From NCBI GenBank assembly GCA_009746045.1, contig RPFO01000015.1, forward strand, positions 2,902,932 through 2,966,931: a DNA stretch of 64,000 nt, in the 5' to 3' direction. This DNA comes from Mesostigma viride. Its lineage: Eukaryota; Streptophyta; Mesostigmatophyceae; Mesostigmatales; Mesostigmataceae. Positions 30,235 through 41,649 of the stretch are shown in pieces (positions within the stretch are counted from its first letter, which is position 1; each line of letters opens with the position of its first letter). The position numbers were made by a program, and so were the translations under genes. The notes under the pieces are model-generated. The model saw only the letters and a program-made list of their open reading frames with translations. It was not told where the DNA came from and ran no database searches.

Positions 30235-31308
30235 ATGTGTGCCTGCGTCTGGTGTTCCTGCAGCTATGTTCCTGCGCCATTAGCACCTGTAGGAGCTGCT
30301 GTCATTGGCAGTGACCCTCGTGCTTTGCCTGGGACTAGACCTCATATGAGTGCTGTGGCTGTGATGAATGGCCAGAAGCCTCTCAAGCCTCCTGTGGGAC
30401 AGGAAGAGCTAGACAAGTGGTTGGAGGATATGGAGCTAGTTTCATGCTCTGTAGATCCCACTGTCAACCTTGTGCAGGTATTCCACACATCCACGACTAA
30501 TAGGGATTCAAGTGAGAGGGTGAGGGACAAGGCTAGGCAGGCTGTCAAGGACAAGCTGACTTGGTCTCAGTTCCTAGAGGGCCTACGTCAGGAGTTTTCT
30601 GATAAGGTACTCAACCTCACTAATCACTATAAGCTCAGCTATGATACCTTTGAGATCAAGGGCACAATAGCTGAGGAGCTGCAGCGGCTCACACGCATCA
30701 GGGAGAAGGGGGCCAAGCATGGCTTCAATCTGACTGATAGAGCAGTGGCAGATTACTTCCTGGATCGCATGGGGCTGAGTGTGGATGGGAGAAATGCAGC
30801 TAGGATGTTTGCTGATCAGACAGATGGGACGTGGCCAGCCTTGCAAAAGGTTATTTTCAATATCCGTCCATCTGACAATGCTGCTTGCAAGGCAATCCAG
30901 GTGACTGGTGCCCCTTCAGCCTCCGCTCATCAGGTCCATGGTGACGCCCCTGGGCAGGGTGCTCAGGGAGAAACCAGACCTAGTAGGCGTCAGAGGGCTA
31001 ACAGGCGCAGGCAGAATGGTAACCAGGGTGGCAAGGGCCAGCAGCAGGGATCCAAAGGCAAGGGTCAGCAGCAGGCTGGTGGTCACCAGGGTGGTCAGCA
31101 GAACAAGGGTGGCCAAGGGCAAGGCAAGAGCCAGGGCCAGGGCACCCAGGCCAGTCAGAGCAGCCAGAACCAGGGTGGCCTGAAGAAGGCTGCTGCTGGG
31201 AAGGATGACAAGTGCTTTGGATGTGGCAGGACGGGTCATTGGCGACGTGACTGCCCAGACCAGGCCAAGTCTGCTGGAGCAGGCTCTGGCCAGGTGGGTA
31301 AGCCATGA
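30235..31308 (+). CDS. Copia J Gag
   Basis: About 357 codons. The true start may be a later Met such as MSAVAVMNGQ near residue 38. The body matches the copia Gag pattern (EELDKWLEDME..., WSQFLEGLRQEF, IAEELQRLTRIREKGAKHG, DYFLDRMGLS). A Gln/Gly/Lys-rich RNA-binding region follows, then one zinc knuckle CFGCGRTGHWRRDC (CX2CX4HX4C). It forms the virus-like particle and packages RNA. The stop lies 6 bp before the pol reading frame. Confidence 0.8.
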   Translation: MCACVWCSCSYVPAPLAPVGAAVIGSDPRALPGTRPHMSAVAVMNGQKPLKPPVGQEELDKWLEDMELVSCSVDPTVNLVQVFHTSTTNRDSSERVRDKARQAVKDKLTWSQFLEGLRQEFSDKVLNLTNHYKLSYDTFEIKGTIAEELQRLTRIREKGAKHGFNLTDRAVADYFLDRMGLSVDGRNAARMFADQTDGTWPALQKVIFNIRPSDNAACKAIQVTGAPSASAHQVHGDAPGQGAQGETRPSRRQRANRRRQNGNQGGKGQQQGSKGKGQQQAGGHQGGQQNKGGQGQGKSQGQGTQASQSSQNQGGLKKAAAGKDDKCFGCGRTGHWRRDCPDQAKSAGAGSGQVGKP

Positions 31309-31314
31309 CTTGAG

Positions 31315-34300
31315 ATGTTGTCCCCTGTAAATAGTCAATCACCCCTAGTGGGACGAACAGTTGTACATAGTAATGGGGGTGTCCCTCTTGTGCAGCAGCA
31401 AGGGGTTGGGAATGATGAGGTGCTTCCACTCAATGATTGCAATAACGCTGCTGCAGCAGTGGAATTCCCTGTGCCTGTGGCAGGTGCAGGGTCTCCAGTT
31501 GTTGGGGTTGACTCTGGGAGTCAAGCCGCCAGACTGGAAGGACCTGCAGCTTCTGTGGGAACCGGGGCTGGCTCTGGGAGCCGAGCTACCTTGGAGGAGG
31601 TCCCTGGAGCAAGAGAACAGCAGGTGGGTCGTGCTATCCCAAGCACACAGTCTTTGTCACGTTCCTCTCTGTGCAGCCAGGCTGACAGGGGGTTGAGCTA
31701 TGCTCAGGCTGGAAACACTCTACACCATATCTTTGGTCACTCTAAGCAGGCAGAGATGTTTGCTTGGAAGATTGGCAAGGAGCCTTTGCTAGAGGCCTGC
31801 AGTGCAGCTGCTCAGAATTGTGTCTGTCAGGAGAATGCTGTTCGCCTCCCACAGTCCCATGCCAGAGAACCTGCTAGAGAGCGGGGGGATATCCAGGTGG
31901 ACATCCAACACATCAGGGGCATGTATCTGTTGGTGGGGGTGGATAGGTTTAGCAGATATAGGTTGCTGACCATTCTTCCTGGAATGCAGGAGCATCAGCT
32001 GTTGATGGGTCTCCAGTCTTTGTTGCCAGGCTTTGGGGTGTACACCAAGGTGCAAGCTGACTTGCAGTTTGACTGCTTGATCAAGCTGGCTGACCAGCTT
32101 CCTTGTAAGTTGGTAGTGGTCCCTAGGGAATCCCATGGGCAGCAGGGAGCTGTAGAGAGATCTATACGTGAAGTAAAAACAGTGGTGCTAGCAGCTAGGA
32201 GTGTGCCTGTTGTGGCATCAGCTCTAGAGAAAGCAGCTTGGTGTAAGGGGATTGAGGAGCAGCTTAACCACAGGGTAACCTATTACTATGATGGTGTGGC
32301 AGTCTCTCCCCTGGCATTGCAGTTTGGTATGCTATCACAGGACGTGGTGGCAGCCTGCCTGAAGAAGGCAGACAGGGTGTTTTCCAGATTGAGGCGTAAG
32401 GACAAGGGTTGGAAAATGCTGAGGCCCCAGGTGGGACTGAGGGTCAGGATGTGGAAGGAACCGTCATTACCAGGCAAGCGTGGCAAGTGGCAAGATGGGC
32501 AGGTAACCCATGTTGAGGAAGCTAACCATTCTTGTCTGGTGGCTTTGGAGAGTAATCCCAAGCACGTGTACAGGCTATCCTGGGCTCACGTCAAGGAGAG
32601 AAGGCCAACTGCAATCTGGCCTGAAGACGGCCCTGATCCTCCCTTGGAGGGAGATGAGCAGGATGAGAGCCAGGCAGCAGATGCTAACCCACCATGCTTG
32701 GATTATGGTCTGTCCTGGATGGATGAGGGTGAGCAGGAGTCTGCTGAGACGTCTGTCACAAGGCCAGAGGTGGCCAGGGCTGCACCACAGTCCAGGGGGC
32801 TGCTTATGGCGGACATCATTCGAGCTCTGCAGAACAGCAAGCGTGATCCCAAGGTATCTAAGCTCACGGGATGGGGGTCATGTGGGGCACCAGCACTAGA
32901 AGTGGATACCAACTCACAGGTGTCCATTCTAAGGGTAGAGGATGCTGCAGGCTTGCAGTGGTCATCCCCTAGCTGCCTAGCTGTGTCTGATTTCTCTGGG
33001 AATGTGTCCATGAAGATCTTGGGAGAAGTGAGTGTGCCTATCCTGGGGGTGCCCACCACGTTCAGTGTGGTTGAAGGGTATCAGGGGCCTGCCATTCTAG
33101 GTCAGAACTTCTTGTGCTTACCAGGGGTGAGGATATCCTCTGAGGAGCTAGCATTAGAAGGGCAGGGCCGCCTTCCCTTGCAGAGATATCGCTACTCCCA
33201 GGGTCTTAGTGTGGCTGTAAGGGCTGTGAGGGGTCTAGAGGCAGAGGGTCCTGATACAAAGGAGCCCATTGCTGGGGACCTGCTGATCCTCCCTACTACG
33301 TTTGACCCACGTGAGTTGGGTGTGCAGAGGTACCAGATCCCAGGAACGAGTCCTGTACCTTGGCGCAAGCTAGTGGAGATGATGCAAAGCCCCAAGATGG
33401 CTAAGGCATGGACTCTTGGCTTTGTTGCTTCTGGGCATGAGTGGATAGTTGCCAACTGTGCAGAGCCTGTGGATGTCCTCCCTGAGGATCACCAGCTGCT
33501 CAGATTGATGTTTGTCCTCAAGCTCAAGGAGGTAGATGGCGTGCAGGTGCCACATGTTAGACCAGTTGTGACTGAGTACCATGGCACTGGACAGTTAGCA
33601 GATGAGGAGCTTTACACACCAGGGATGCTGCATGATACATGGAGGATTTTGTTGTGCATTTATTTGTCTTTTCTGCAGAAGGGGATACCCTATAGCTCTG
33701 TGTTGGTAGATTTCAAGAGGGCTTTTCTTAAGGGTGATCAGCAGGAAGCACAGGATACTTGGCGCACAATACCCCCTTTCTTTGTTAAGGTGCCTGCAGT
33801 GTGGAGGGCAGAGCTGAAGACGAGGTATTTGAGGATTCTCAAAGGCGTGAAGGCCTTAGATCGAGTCCCATCATCTGGAGGAAGAGCTTGGAGAAGTACC
33901 TCAGGTCTGTCTGTGGTCTCTCAGTCTCTCCAGTTGATCCTTGTCTGTTTCAGGGTAGCTATGAGGGGCTGCCAGCGTTTGCCTCCCTGCATGGTGATGA
34001 TCTGCATCTCCTGGGCCATCCCACTTGGCAAGAGTTGACTCTGGCCAGGATCCAGAAACGGTTTGAACTGGGTAAGATCCAGTACATGGTTGAGAATGAG
34101 CCCATGGTGTTTTGTGGAATGCAGGCGACCTTGGTCCAAGCAGGGTACATGGTCCATCCAGCTGGAGGGTGGTAAGGATTATCCTCAGCAGATCATAGAT
34201 GCCTTGCAGGAGCCCATCACCCAGGCCAGATGTGCAACAATACGAGGTATGTTGGCATGGCTGGCCAGCATTTGTGCTCCTGACCTGTTGGTACTGAGTC

Positions 34301-34899
34301 GGTTGACCGATTCCCAACTGGTTGAGGTGGGTGCTGAGAGAGTGGTAGAGGCTGTTCGCATGTCTCCCCCTCTCATGCTGGGTCCTTTGGATTTGTACAG
34401 GCCTTTTGACATGATGCTCTATGTGGACAGTTCTATGGATAGTAGGAAGGTCACAGAGGTCAGGGGCCGTGCAGCAGCATTAATATCCCTGGTGCAGGAA
34501 CAGTCCTCTCTGGTCTGCTGGTACAGTCGGTTGCAGAACAGGGTAACTCCCAGCAGTGACATTGCTGAGTGCAGGGCAATCTGTGAAGGGCTTCATACTG
34601 CTCTTTACTTGAGGGAGCTATTTTACCAGCTATGTCAAGTGGCTTCCTGTCGGTTGCAGATGCACACACTGGTAAGAACTGACAGCATGGGCATGGTGCA
34701 GTTTGTGCACAGGCAGCTGGCCAGGAGCAGGGACCTTGATTATTTGTTGCTCAAGGAAATGTCTTGCTTAGCTAACATTGAACATGTGGCTGGCGTGGAC
34801 AACCCTGCAGATGCTCTCACCAAGCTGGAGGAGAAGGCTGAGCTGCAATACCCTTTGCTTCGTGGGCTCATGGCCTCCAAGGGGGGAGGGCCAGAGTAG
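31315..34899 (+). pseudogene. Copia J pol (integrase, reverse transcriptase, RNase H)
   Basis: Protease-like DSGS-type sequence VVGVDSGSQ is near the start. Integrase follows with HHIFGHSKQAEM, then DIQHIRGMYLLVGVDRFSRYR and GAVERSIREVK (D...D...E core). RT is recognised by VLVDFKRAFLKGD and LHGDDLHLLG (the YxDD position has HGDD), and RNase H by LYVDSSMDSRKV, SSDIAECRAICEGLHTALYLRELF and DNPADALTKLEE. The order is that of Ty1/copia. It looks nearly whole, with about one break between RT and RNase H. Its C-terminal part closely matches the copia A remnants at 1-1278 and 3362-3521. Confidence 0.8.
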
Positions 34900-35833
34900 A
34901 CCAAACAGCCTTGCTCTAGGTGGGAGGCATCCCAGTGGGCTGGGCAGCCACGTGGTGGCTGACAGCAGGTCCTTCAGAGTTCAGACACACTCTGCTGGAC
35001 AGGGGTCAGGGTGGAGTCACTCCCCTGGCTGAGAATTTCGCCTGGCTCTGTCATGGAGCTGCAGAAGAGTCTTAAGGACTTTGTAATGGGCCTTGGGTCT
35101 TCATGGAATGGACCCTGCAAGGGCAGCCCAAGTGTTGGCTCTAACAGGTTGCTGTACATTTGTATATATTCTCTGTAACCAACCTGTTGCATGCTAATAA
35201 AATCCCTGGTTGTGTGACCATGTTGGACGTGGTTGCCAGGGGCCTCACTATGGGTTATACTCTTTATAATAAAACATAATCTTGTTATTGTCATGTCTTG
35301 TTGTTTGTGATGCTCAGTTCCAGGAGCTGATCCAAACCTGGAGGATATGGGGTGGGGTTCGATTCCCCAGCTGACCTCAGCCTGGCATGTATGAATCCTG
35401 AGTGAGACTCAGTGAGGACATGGGCTCCCCATGTGTTGGCTAACATTTGTCAGGGCTCTCTCAGTCTTTGGAAGGATTTAAAAGATAAAGGAGGCTCCGT
35501 GGCGGGCGCCATATGAACGGGCGCCTGTGATAACTGGATGACCAGGAACTCACAATAGTACGTTCATGGACTCCTCTATCCAAACTCCTCTGACTAAGTG
35601 AAGACCTAACTTTAATCTACACCAGGTTCCCAAAGAAAGGGTTGGGATGTCATGTGGGTCAGAGGGCAACCTTTGAACCAATGAGCAGGCCTAGCTAATA
35701 TTTGGAGGCACCTCAGGTTCCAAAAGAAAAGGCAGGTCTGGTCTCTGGGAGGGATCAGATGTCTGAAGGCTTGTGGGGACAGTGGCTGATAGGTTCTCAG
35801 GCTGGTCCAAGCTCCAAAACAAGAAAGGGTTGG
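34900..35833 (+). other. Copia J 3' noncoding region
   Basis: No coding. It contains AATAAAATCC and AATAAAACAT signals near 35197 and 35270, a perfect pol III B-box / tRNA T-arm word GGTTCGATTCC at 35356-35366 inside a GGGG...CCCC stem, and an LTR-tail-like phrase (CCAGGAACTCACAA near 35545). It ends with the purine tract AAGAAAGGGTTGG. Confidence 0.6.
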
Positions 35834-36487
35834 AGTTAGCATATTGGGGCACCAATGTGCTAGATGGATGCAGGTTGAGGAGACCTTTCCAACGCCGTGT
35901 CAACCGCCTAGAACAGACAAGGGACTAGAAAGTTATCAAGTCCCGAAGTACTGCCGACCGGTGGGCGAGGGCGGTGCACACTCAGGGCATAGTGGACAGG
36001 ACACGTGGCAGGCCGTGCCTGCACAGGCTTAGCCTGGACTCTCACGTGACTGGGACACAGTGTACTGAGGGCTCAACGGTACTGTGGCTAGTAGAAGCCA
36101 GTAACCAGCCAGCAGGTCTGCAAGGATGTAAGTCCTTGCAGGACTGTGGCAGGTCCTGTGCTGTCCTAGACACAGGATAGCCAGAGATTCCTGTATGCTG
36201 CCTGCAACGAGGATGCAAGGTAGCGATACGAGGCTCTGGCAATGTAGCGTTGCCCAGCGTTGCTCATGACCGAGGAACAAGGATGGAACGAGGTTGCATA
36301 TAGCTCGAGGCCCAACGAGGCAATGAGCGTCTTCACACACGAACCTTGGTCGTCACGACGAGTGGCGAGCCTATCGAGGGTCGTAGGCCTGGTGTGAGGA
36401 TAAAGGTTGCTAGCCAGCAGCCTTGGGTCATTCCAGCCGGCAAGGACCAGGAGCTCACAAGCTCTGCTGACGAGTTGCTGCGCAAAT
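35834..36487 (+). repeat. Copia J 3' LTR
   Basis: 654 bp matching the 5' LTR. Followed by target duplication AGAAG and then the remainder of DIRS2 repeat A1. Confidence 0.9.
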
Positions 36488-36755
36488 AGAAGTTGCGTCA
36501 AAAAGCTGTAATAAAATCTGATGTAACCAGCACTCACCAATTGATTGGTGTGCTGCTTGGTTGGGTAGTGTGTTCACTGAGGGTTGCATTCGAAGAGTAC
36601 ACATGGCCTGACAGCTCAGACGTGTGACAGATGAGCTGGCTGGCTTAATTTTTAAATATTGTCAGCGTTAGGATATTTCTGGTTTTGCCGTTTTCCATTT
36701 TGACGGTAGGCTTGATAAGCATGGTCGGCGGGTTGTGACCCGTAATTGTTTCTTT

Positions 36756-37708
36756 GAATGTGCTCACTGAAGCAGTATGAGCGGCCTCGCTGCTATGGCG
36801 GCGCGGCTAAAGAAAATTAGGCAAAGACCCCGTCCTTGCCTGCTATGAAGTCGCGGGCTTTGCGACTTCACGGCAGGTAGGGGCGGTTTGAACGGAACAG
36901 AAATTTCGCGTTACCAATGTGCCAAGTGGTTCTGGTTGGCACCTTGCTGGGCAGCGTCTCGGTGGTCATAGAAAGTGGGCTGGGCGCCCCGCCCCGGCTG
37001 CTGGTAATTCCAGCAGCGGAGCCAATCATGTCGACTAAGAAGTCCGCAGCTAATGCGGAAACTGTGCGAAGGTCAATAGATTAATTTGGATTCCATGAGA
37101 CTGCGCTGGTAGTCAGTCAGCGGCCCACCGCCTAGGGCGCTGCATGGCGCTGCCTTCGGCTTGGTGCGCGGCCCTTTTTTGTTATGGGCCAGCGAGGGAT
37201 ATAAGGGTGACGCGCGGCCGGCTAATTTCTTGCGTTCCGGAAGAAAATATATTTGCAAAATTCCCACAAAAGGAACCGAGTATCGGAAAGGCGTCTCGGC
37301 TGGCAGTGGCAGTGCCTGGCCTTGTCGTCTCTCCCTGCTCAGCACCCGGCAGGTAGCGGTTCAAACCCTGGTGGCGTCGGAATGCGAATTTTCTGGGTTT
37401 TTATCCGGAATAATATTTTGCTGAGGCGGCTCCGCGGATTCGCTAACCTTTTATTGTCGGGCCCCTTAGTTAGGGGGTTATTATAGCCTTGTGCGGGCTG
37501 AGTCGCCATGAAGGAGATGTTGCGACACGCCCCACTTTGTGGTCTTTTATGGAAGCGGCTACCCTCGAGGCTGCTCGGAAGAGGGGGGGGGTCTTCTCCT
37601 TTTCTTTGTTCACTGTTATTGGGGCAACAGTGATCCTATCAAGTTTTGTTTCCTGAGCGGGGACAGTGCGGGGGAGGAGGGTAATGGCGCCAGGGACTGG
37701 GGTGGATC
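36756..37708. other. DIRS2 interior, noncoding
   Basis: 950 bp with mixed GC content, no supported gene, and a pol III B-box-like GGTTCAAACCC at 37368-37378. It stands where DIRS1 has gag and polymerase, so this copy depends on enzymes made elsewhere. Confidence 0.6.
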
Positions 37709-37829
37709 GGGGGGCTCTTGCTCCTGCATGCGAGGGAGACGAGATGACTACTTAAACCTGCCTTTGGCAGGGGCTCTACTCATTGTTTTCAATCAAATGC
37801 TGGTTTTCTTGGGAGCTCAAGTGTCATAA
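37709..37829 (+). repeat. DIRS2 split repeat B1
   Basis: About 121 bp starting GGGGGGCTCTTGCTCC and ending GTGTCATAA, repeated at 38312-38432. It joins A2 directly at 37829/37830. Confidence 0.8.
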
Positions 37830-38293
37830 TCGGATTTCTCTGAAAATAGTTTATTAAACAGCATGCGGGAAAGAAAGGGCCGCCACAACCTTGTGGCTGT
37901 ACATGCAGAAAGGCTTGTTAGACGAATGGGGACGGCTTGTTGTTTACTGGGGAATCCTACTGGCAACTAGCTTTGCCTTTTGTAAGTCAGGCGCCGTTTG
38001 TTTGAACGGCCGGCCATGTGTTGAATGCTGACAGAAGTTGCGTCAAAAAGCTGTAATAAAATCTGATGTAACCAGCACTCACCAATTGATTGGTGTGCTG
38101 CTTGGTTGGGTAGTGTGTTCAGGGTTGCATTTGAAGAGTACACATAGCCTGACAGCTCAGACGTGTGACAGATGAGCTGGCTGGCTGAATTATTAAATTG
38201 TCAGCGTTAGGATATTTCTGGTTTTGCCGTTTTCCATTTTGACGGTAGGCTTGATAAGCATGGTCGGCGGGTTGTGACCCGTAATTGTTTCTT
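37830..38293 (+). repeat. DIRS2 split repeat A2
   Basis: About 464 bp starting TCGGATTTCTC and ending GTAATTGTTTCTT. Matches A1 with several small indels and substitutions, so this element is older than DIRS1 or copia J. It contains, uninterrupted, the site where copia J sits in A1. Confidence 0.8.
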
Positions 38294-38311
38294 CCCACCC
38301 ATCCCACCCTT

Positions 38312-38432
38312 GGGGGGCTCTTGCTCCTGCATGCGAGGGAGACGAGATGACTACTTAAACCTGCCTTTGGCAGGGGCTCTACTCATTGTTTTCAATCAAA
38401 TGCTGGTTTTCTTGGGAGCTCAAGTGTCATAA
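38312..38432 (+). repeat. DIRS2 split repeat B2
   Basis: A copy of 37709-37829 forming the right end of the element. Viral coding DNA resumes at 38433. Confidence 0.8.
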
Positions 38433-39761
38433 GTGGGTATTCGTGACACCGCTAGGGGGGGGCGGGCCGGAGGCGGGAGCGGCGGTGGCCGAGGGTTTCG
38501 GTATGATGATCGACGAAGCGGGAGAAATCGTCGGGGCGGCGGAGGGATAAGGGCTTGCAGAGGTATTGGAAGGGGTAGGGACAGGGTTTTCCTTCGTGGC
38601 CATCGTGGTGACGGGGTCCGAGGTGACGGTGGTCTCGTATAGATAACCGTGATCCTTGCTCTTCCATTGTACCGTGAATTGGGAGACTTTTTCGCCCCCG
38701 GCCCCTATCGTCTGCCAATCGGTAACAAAGGCGGTGTTGTTCTTCATGGTCTCACTCGTCCAAGATGCCGGGTACGTGGCATTTTTTAGGTACGACGAGA
38801 TCTGTTTGGCTGTCCAATTGCCGGTGTCCCCACTACCTTTGTTAGTGACTCGAAACTTGACATCGGCTTTCTTCGGGTTATCGAAGAAACTAATGACCTC
38901 CGTCATCCTTTGGGCGTTGGAGGTCAACAGACTCGCGCCCTTCGCTGCCGGAGCCACTGCGGTGACTGGAGTGATCGACGCCGTGGTCACGCCTCCACCC
39001 GTTTGAATCGGATTGGCCGGTTGAGTCGCCGTGACGGTCGCGGCTTGGGCCGGCGCGACTGTTTGTACGGGCGCGGCTGGTTGTACAGCCGCGGCTGGTT
39101 GACTCGTCGAGACGGGGGCGTAGACCGGGGGAGGGACGGGAGGAGCGGTCGTCGTGGGAGGAGGAACCCCGCGGAACTCCTTCTTGAAGTTGTTGATGTC
39201 CGTGTCGTTGAAGTAGGCGATTTTGCGAGCCTGGGACTCGATCACGGAGGCTTGTTTCTGCGTGTCAGGCGTGTTGTTCGCCCGGATCGCTTGCCACGAC
39301 GCCACGAGTTTCGACTTCCATTCCTCTTGCACGGGCGTTCCCGCGACGTAACGCCCGGGAGCCACGGGGACGGGTTTTGACGGCAGGATGTTGGTGCTCG
39401 GATTTTCCCACTGGCGTTTGAGTAACGCGAAGTCGGCATCCGTGAAGGCGGCACCCTTGTCGTTCTTTATGTTGTTGATGTACCTGTCCAGGTCCGCCTG
39501 TTTGACCGAACTGGGGGTCAACTTCTGGATGTTCCAGAACTGAAACAGCCCCTTTTTGTACACGACGTGCAGCGGGTTGTTGTCGTCGTACGTGATCGTC
39601 GAGGAACTGGCGGGAGGGGTCGTGGCCACCGCGGGTGGGGGCGCGGGGGCGGCAGCTGGCGCCGGTTTTGGGAGCGCGGCCACCGACGGTTTAGGCGCGA
39701 CGACGGGGTTGGCCGGAGTGACGGGAGCGGCCGGTTTGTTTTTCTCTTTGTCTTTCGCCAT
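38433..39761 (-). pseudogene. Viral-island Pro/Ala-rich structural-like protein
   Basis: About 440 codons from MAKDKEKNKPAAPV at 39761. It alternates low-complexity Pro/Ala/Thr linkers with folded-looking segments (NPLHVVYKKGLFQFWNIQKLT; FWTQ-like NNFKKEFRGV; DWQTIGAGGEKVSQFTVQWKSKDHGYLYETTVTSDP). No family recognised. The repeated VYKKGLFQFW... / ADFALLKRQWENPS pattern suggests a multi-domain virion protein. DIRS2 abuts its 3' end. The start lies 61 bp from the divergent ORF at 39823 across an AT-rich spacer. Confidence 0.5.
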
Positions 39762-39822
39762 CTGTTGATAAGGACGGATATTTTATTGTGCGCTTATAAT
39801 ACAAATCAACGTCGGATCGACG
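39762..39822. promoter_or_regulatory. AT-rich divergent viral promoter candidate
   Basis: 61 bp between two divergent viral ORFs, with GGACGGATATTTTAT and CTTATAATAC. Compare the AT-rich divergent spacers at 57235-57270 and 58215-58274. A promoter role is inferred from position and base composition only. Confidence 0.4.
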
Positions 39823-40088
39823 ATGAACAGCATGAGGATTTTATCCAAAAGGAGGAAGCGCGAAATGCGAAGATTTCAGGGACAGGAAGAGGTCGACGTG
39901 GACAACTTGCCCGCGAACGACGTCCCGAGACAAGGACTGAAGCGACTGACGCGATTGTCGGACCGGCCCGCGTTCGTCCCGACGAAACGCGTCGTGGACA
40001 ACCCCGACGAGCCGAAGAAGGGGGCGGCGGCGTCCTCCGTCGCCCCTACGTCGTCCCAGCCGCGACCTCCTCCGGCGACCTCCGCTGG
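39823..40088 (+). pseudogene. Viral-island ORF, cut by LTR element F
   Basis: About 88 codons of basic then Pro/Ser-rich sequence (MNSMRILSKRRKREMRRFQG..., KKGAAASSVAP) running up to the F insertion at 40089. No family recognised. The insertion lies within viral coding DNA; helicase-coding DNA begins just past its other edge. Confidence 0.45.
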
Positions 40089-40870
40089 TGTCAGAGTATG
40101 TTTATACCTGGCTGCCCTACCTAGCTTTTAGGCCCTTGCCTGAATTGAGGGGGGAGAGACTGTTTGCCCTACCTGCGTAGTGTCTTCACTTTAGGCATTG
40201 TGCAAGGGGGGTGTCAGAGGTGAATTTCACCCTGTGTGCCCAACTGCCTGTTTACATTGGTAGTGTCTGGCCATCATGTTGTAAACGGAGGTATTAGGGT
40301 TGCGTCCCTAATCGCACCCGCCTGCGTCTTTCTGGCCGATAATTAAATAGGCTTGGTAGGGCCCGCCGTGAGCTTTCCGGCACAACTTATAGCACTGAAT
40401 ATAGTGCAGTATAGCAAAAGTTATGTAGTGCCGAAGTTGTAATTCCGGCACAATACTTTGCGTACCTTAGGTGCCGACGGTACTATCCTCGGCCGAATAT
40501 TCCGTGTTGGATATTTCGTATGACTGAATCCAGTTCTAGATGCATTGTATGCCGTGTTAGTTGCTTGACATCTGGCGTTCTCCTAATCGTCAACTGTATA
40601 ATCGACAGCTGGCAACTTGTGCAGAATATTTTAGAACGTGCACCGCTGCCCCAATGTGCCTTGATAAGGAAGTGACACACCTACGTTGCACTTACCTTGC
40701 AGTCCGAGCCCAGTGTGGCTATGGATGCTATGGTCCCCACCCGGGAACCGCACCATGGCTTTGGCGGTGAAACGGTGGCAGTCCGTAACCTAAATATGCA
40801 ATGAATAAACTGTCTATCAATTGTCTCAATCAGTCTTGACGACCAAGGAATTATATGAAAATTTCTGACA
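40089..40870 (+). repeat. Element F 5' LTR
   Basis: 782 bp with TGTCAGA/TCTGACA inverted ends. It has a second internal copy of the purine tract plus LTR start (AAGGGGGGTGTCAGAG) about 120 bp in, near 40207. Confidence 0.8.
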
Positions 40871-41649
40871 CAAAGCCAATACAGAATTCACCCTATGGAC
40901 GTCAATTAGCGAGACCCGCCTGAAAATGGCGAGAGACGTAATGTATTTCATGCATTATTATGGTTCGGAAGTTTGCGGCCGTGAGTCGCGTAATATTTGC
41001 TGGTCAGGCGTCTTGTTGAAGTCCTGCTGGCCAGCGCGTTTCCTGGAACCAGTTGCGGCTGGAGTCGCGGAAGTTTATATAAAACAATTTCCGAAATTTT
41101 TTTTACATGTCGTCAGGCGTCGTTGGTTGAAGCCGGAGCCATATAATGAGCTCAGGTTCAATTCCTGCTGCCGGCGATGTCGCAAGCTAATTTTTTGGTA
41201 TTTTTTCGGGCAACGCAGCGTGGAGCTGCGAATTTTGTGCCGGAACCTGTCACTGGCCTATGCCAGTATGGGGAGTAATATGGGGTCGGCTGACCGGACG
41301 TTGATCGCGGGATTAATAAGACGTGCATAGTCCACGCAGATGCCCAATGCGAAAACGAGGGGATCAGACCGAAAGCAGGCGTTCAGGCCGGGAGCAACTT
41401 TTTGCACCGAGTATCGCCGCCATTACCACCTGCACGATCAAAGTGCTACTCCACCAAGAGCAAGAATTCTTTACTGCTTCATCGAGCCAAGTTCGGCAAT
41501 GCATCCAAGACGACATCAACTTTTATGCTGCGTTTTTTTTTTTTCCCAGGAATGGTTTGGCCGTGGCCCTTGCCACGAGCAATGTGTTTTCTTCCCCGTG
41601 CTGATAGCAATGGTAGCACTGTTTTGACGGGCTAGCCATGTAAGGGGGG
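40871..41649 (+). other. Element F interior, noncoding
   Basis: 779 bp, no gene. Matches the two interior pieces of element G (54826-55035 and 45005-45570, reverse complement). A tRNA-like region near 41110-41190 includes GGTTCAATTCC. Confidence 0.65.

Larger units (their letters stand above)
28106..36487 (+). mobile_element. Copia J: young, nearly complete Ty1/copia retrotransposon
   Basis: 8.4 kb with LTRs at 28106-28758 and 35834-36487 (653/654 bp, three substitutions and one indel by eye) and a 5-bp target duplication AGAAG (28101-28105, 36488-36492). The undisturbed target survives in DIRS2 repeat A2 near 38031. Order: LTR, a long leader, gag, protease/integrase/RT/RNase H pol, a 0.9-kb 3' noncoding region, a purine tract, LTR. 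Integrase precedes RT, the copia arrangement. The LTR ends AGTTAG...CAAAT are not TG...CA. Low LTR divergence means recent insertion. Pol appears broken about once. Confidence 0.9.
27898..38432 (+). mobile_element. DIRS2: non-autonomous split-direct-repeat element (carries copia J)
   Basis: Layout: A1 (27898-28105, interrupted by copia J, resuming 36493-36755), interior (36756-37708), B1 (37709-37829), A2 (37830-38293), an 18-bp link, B2 (38312-38432). This is the same A1-interior-B1-A2-B2 order as DIRS1, but the interior is only ~950 bp and codes for nothing recognisable, as in the Chlamydomonas TOC1 type. AA is shared by the left junction, the B1/A2 junction and the right end, with no target duplication, which fits insertion of a circle by a tyrosine recombinase supplied by a relative. 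Orientation is assigned from repeat order. It lies within viral DNA. Confidence 0.8.
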
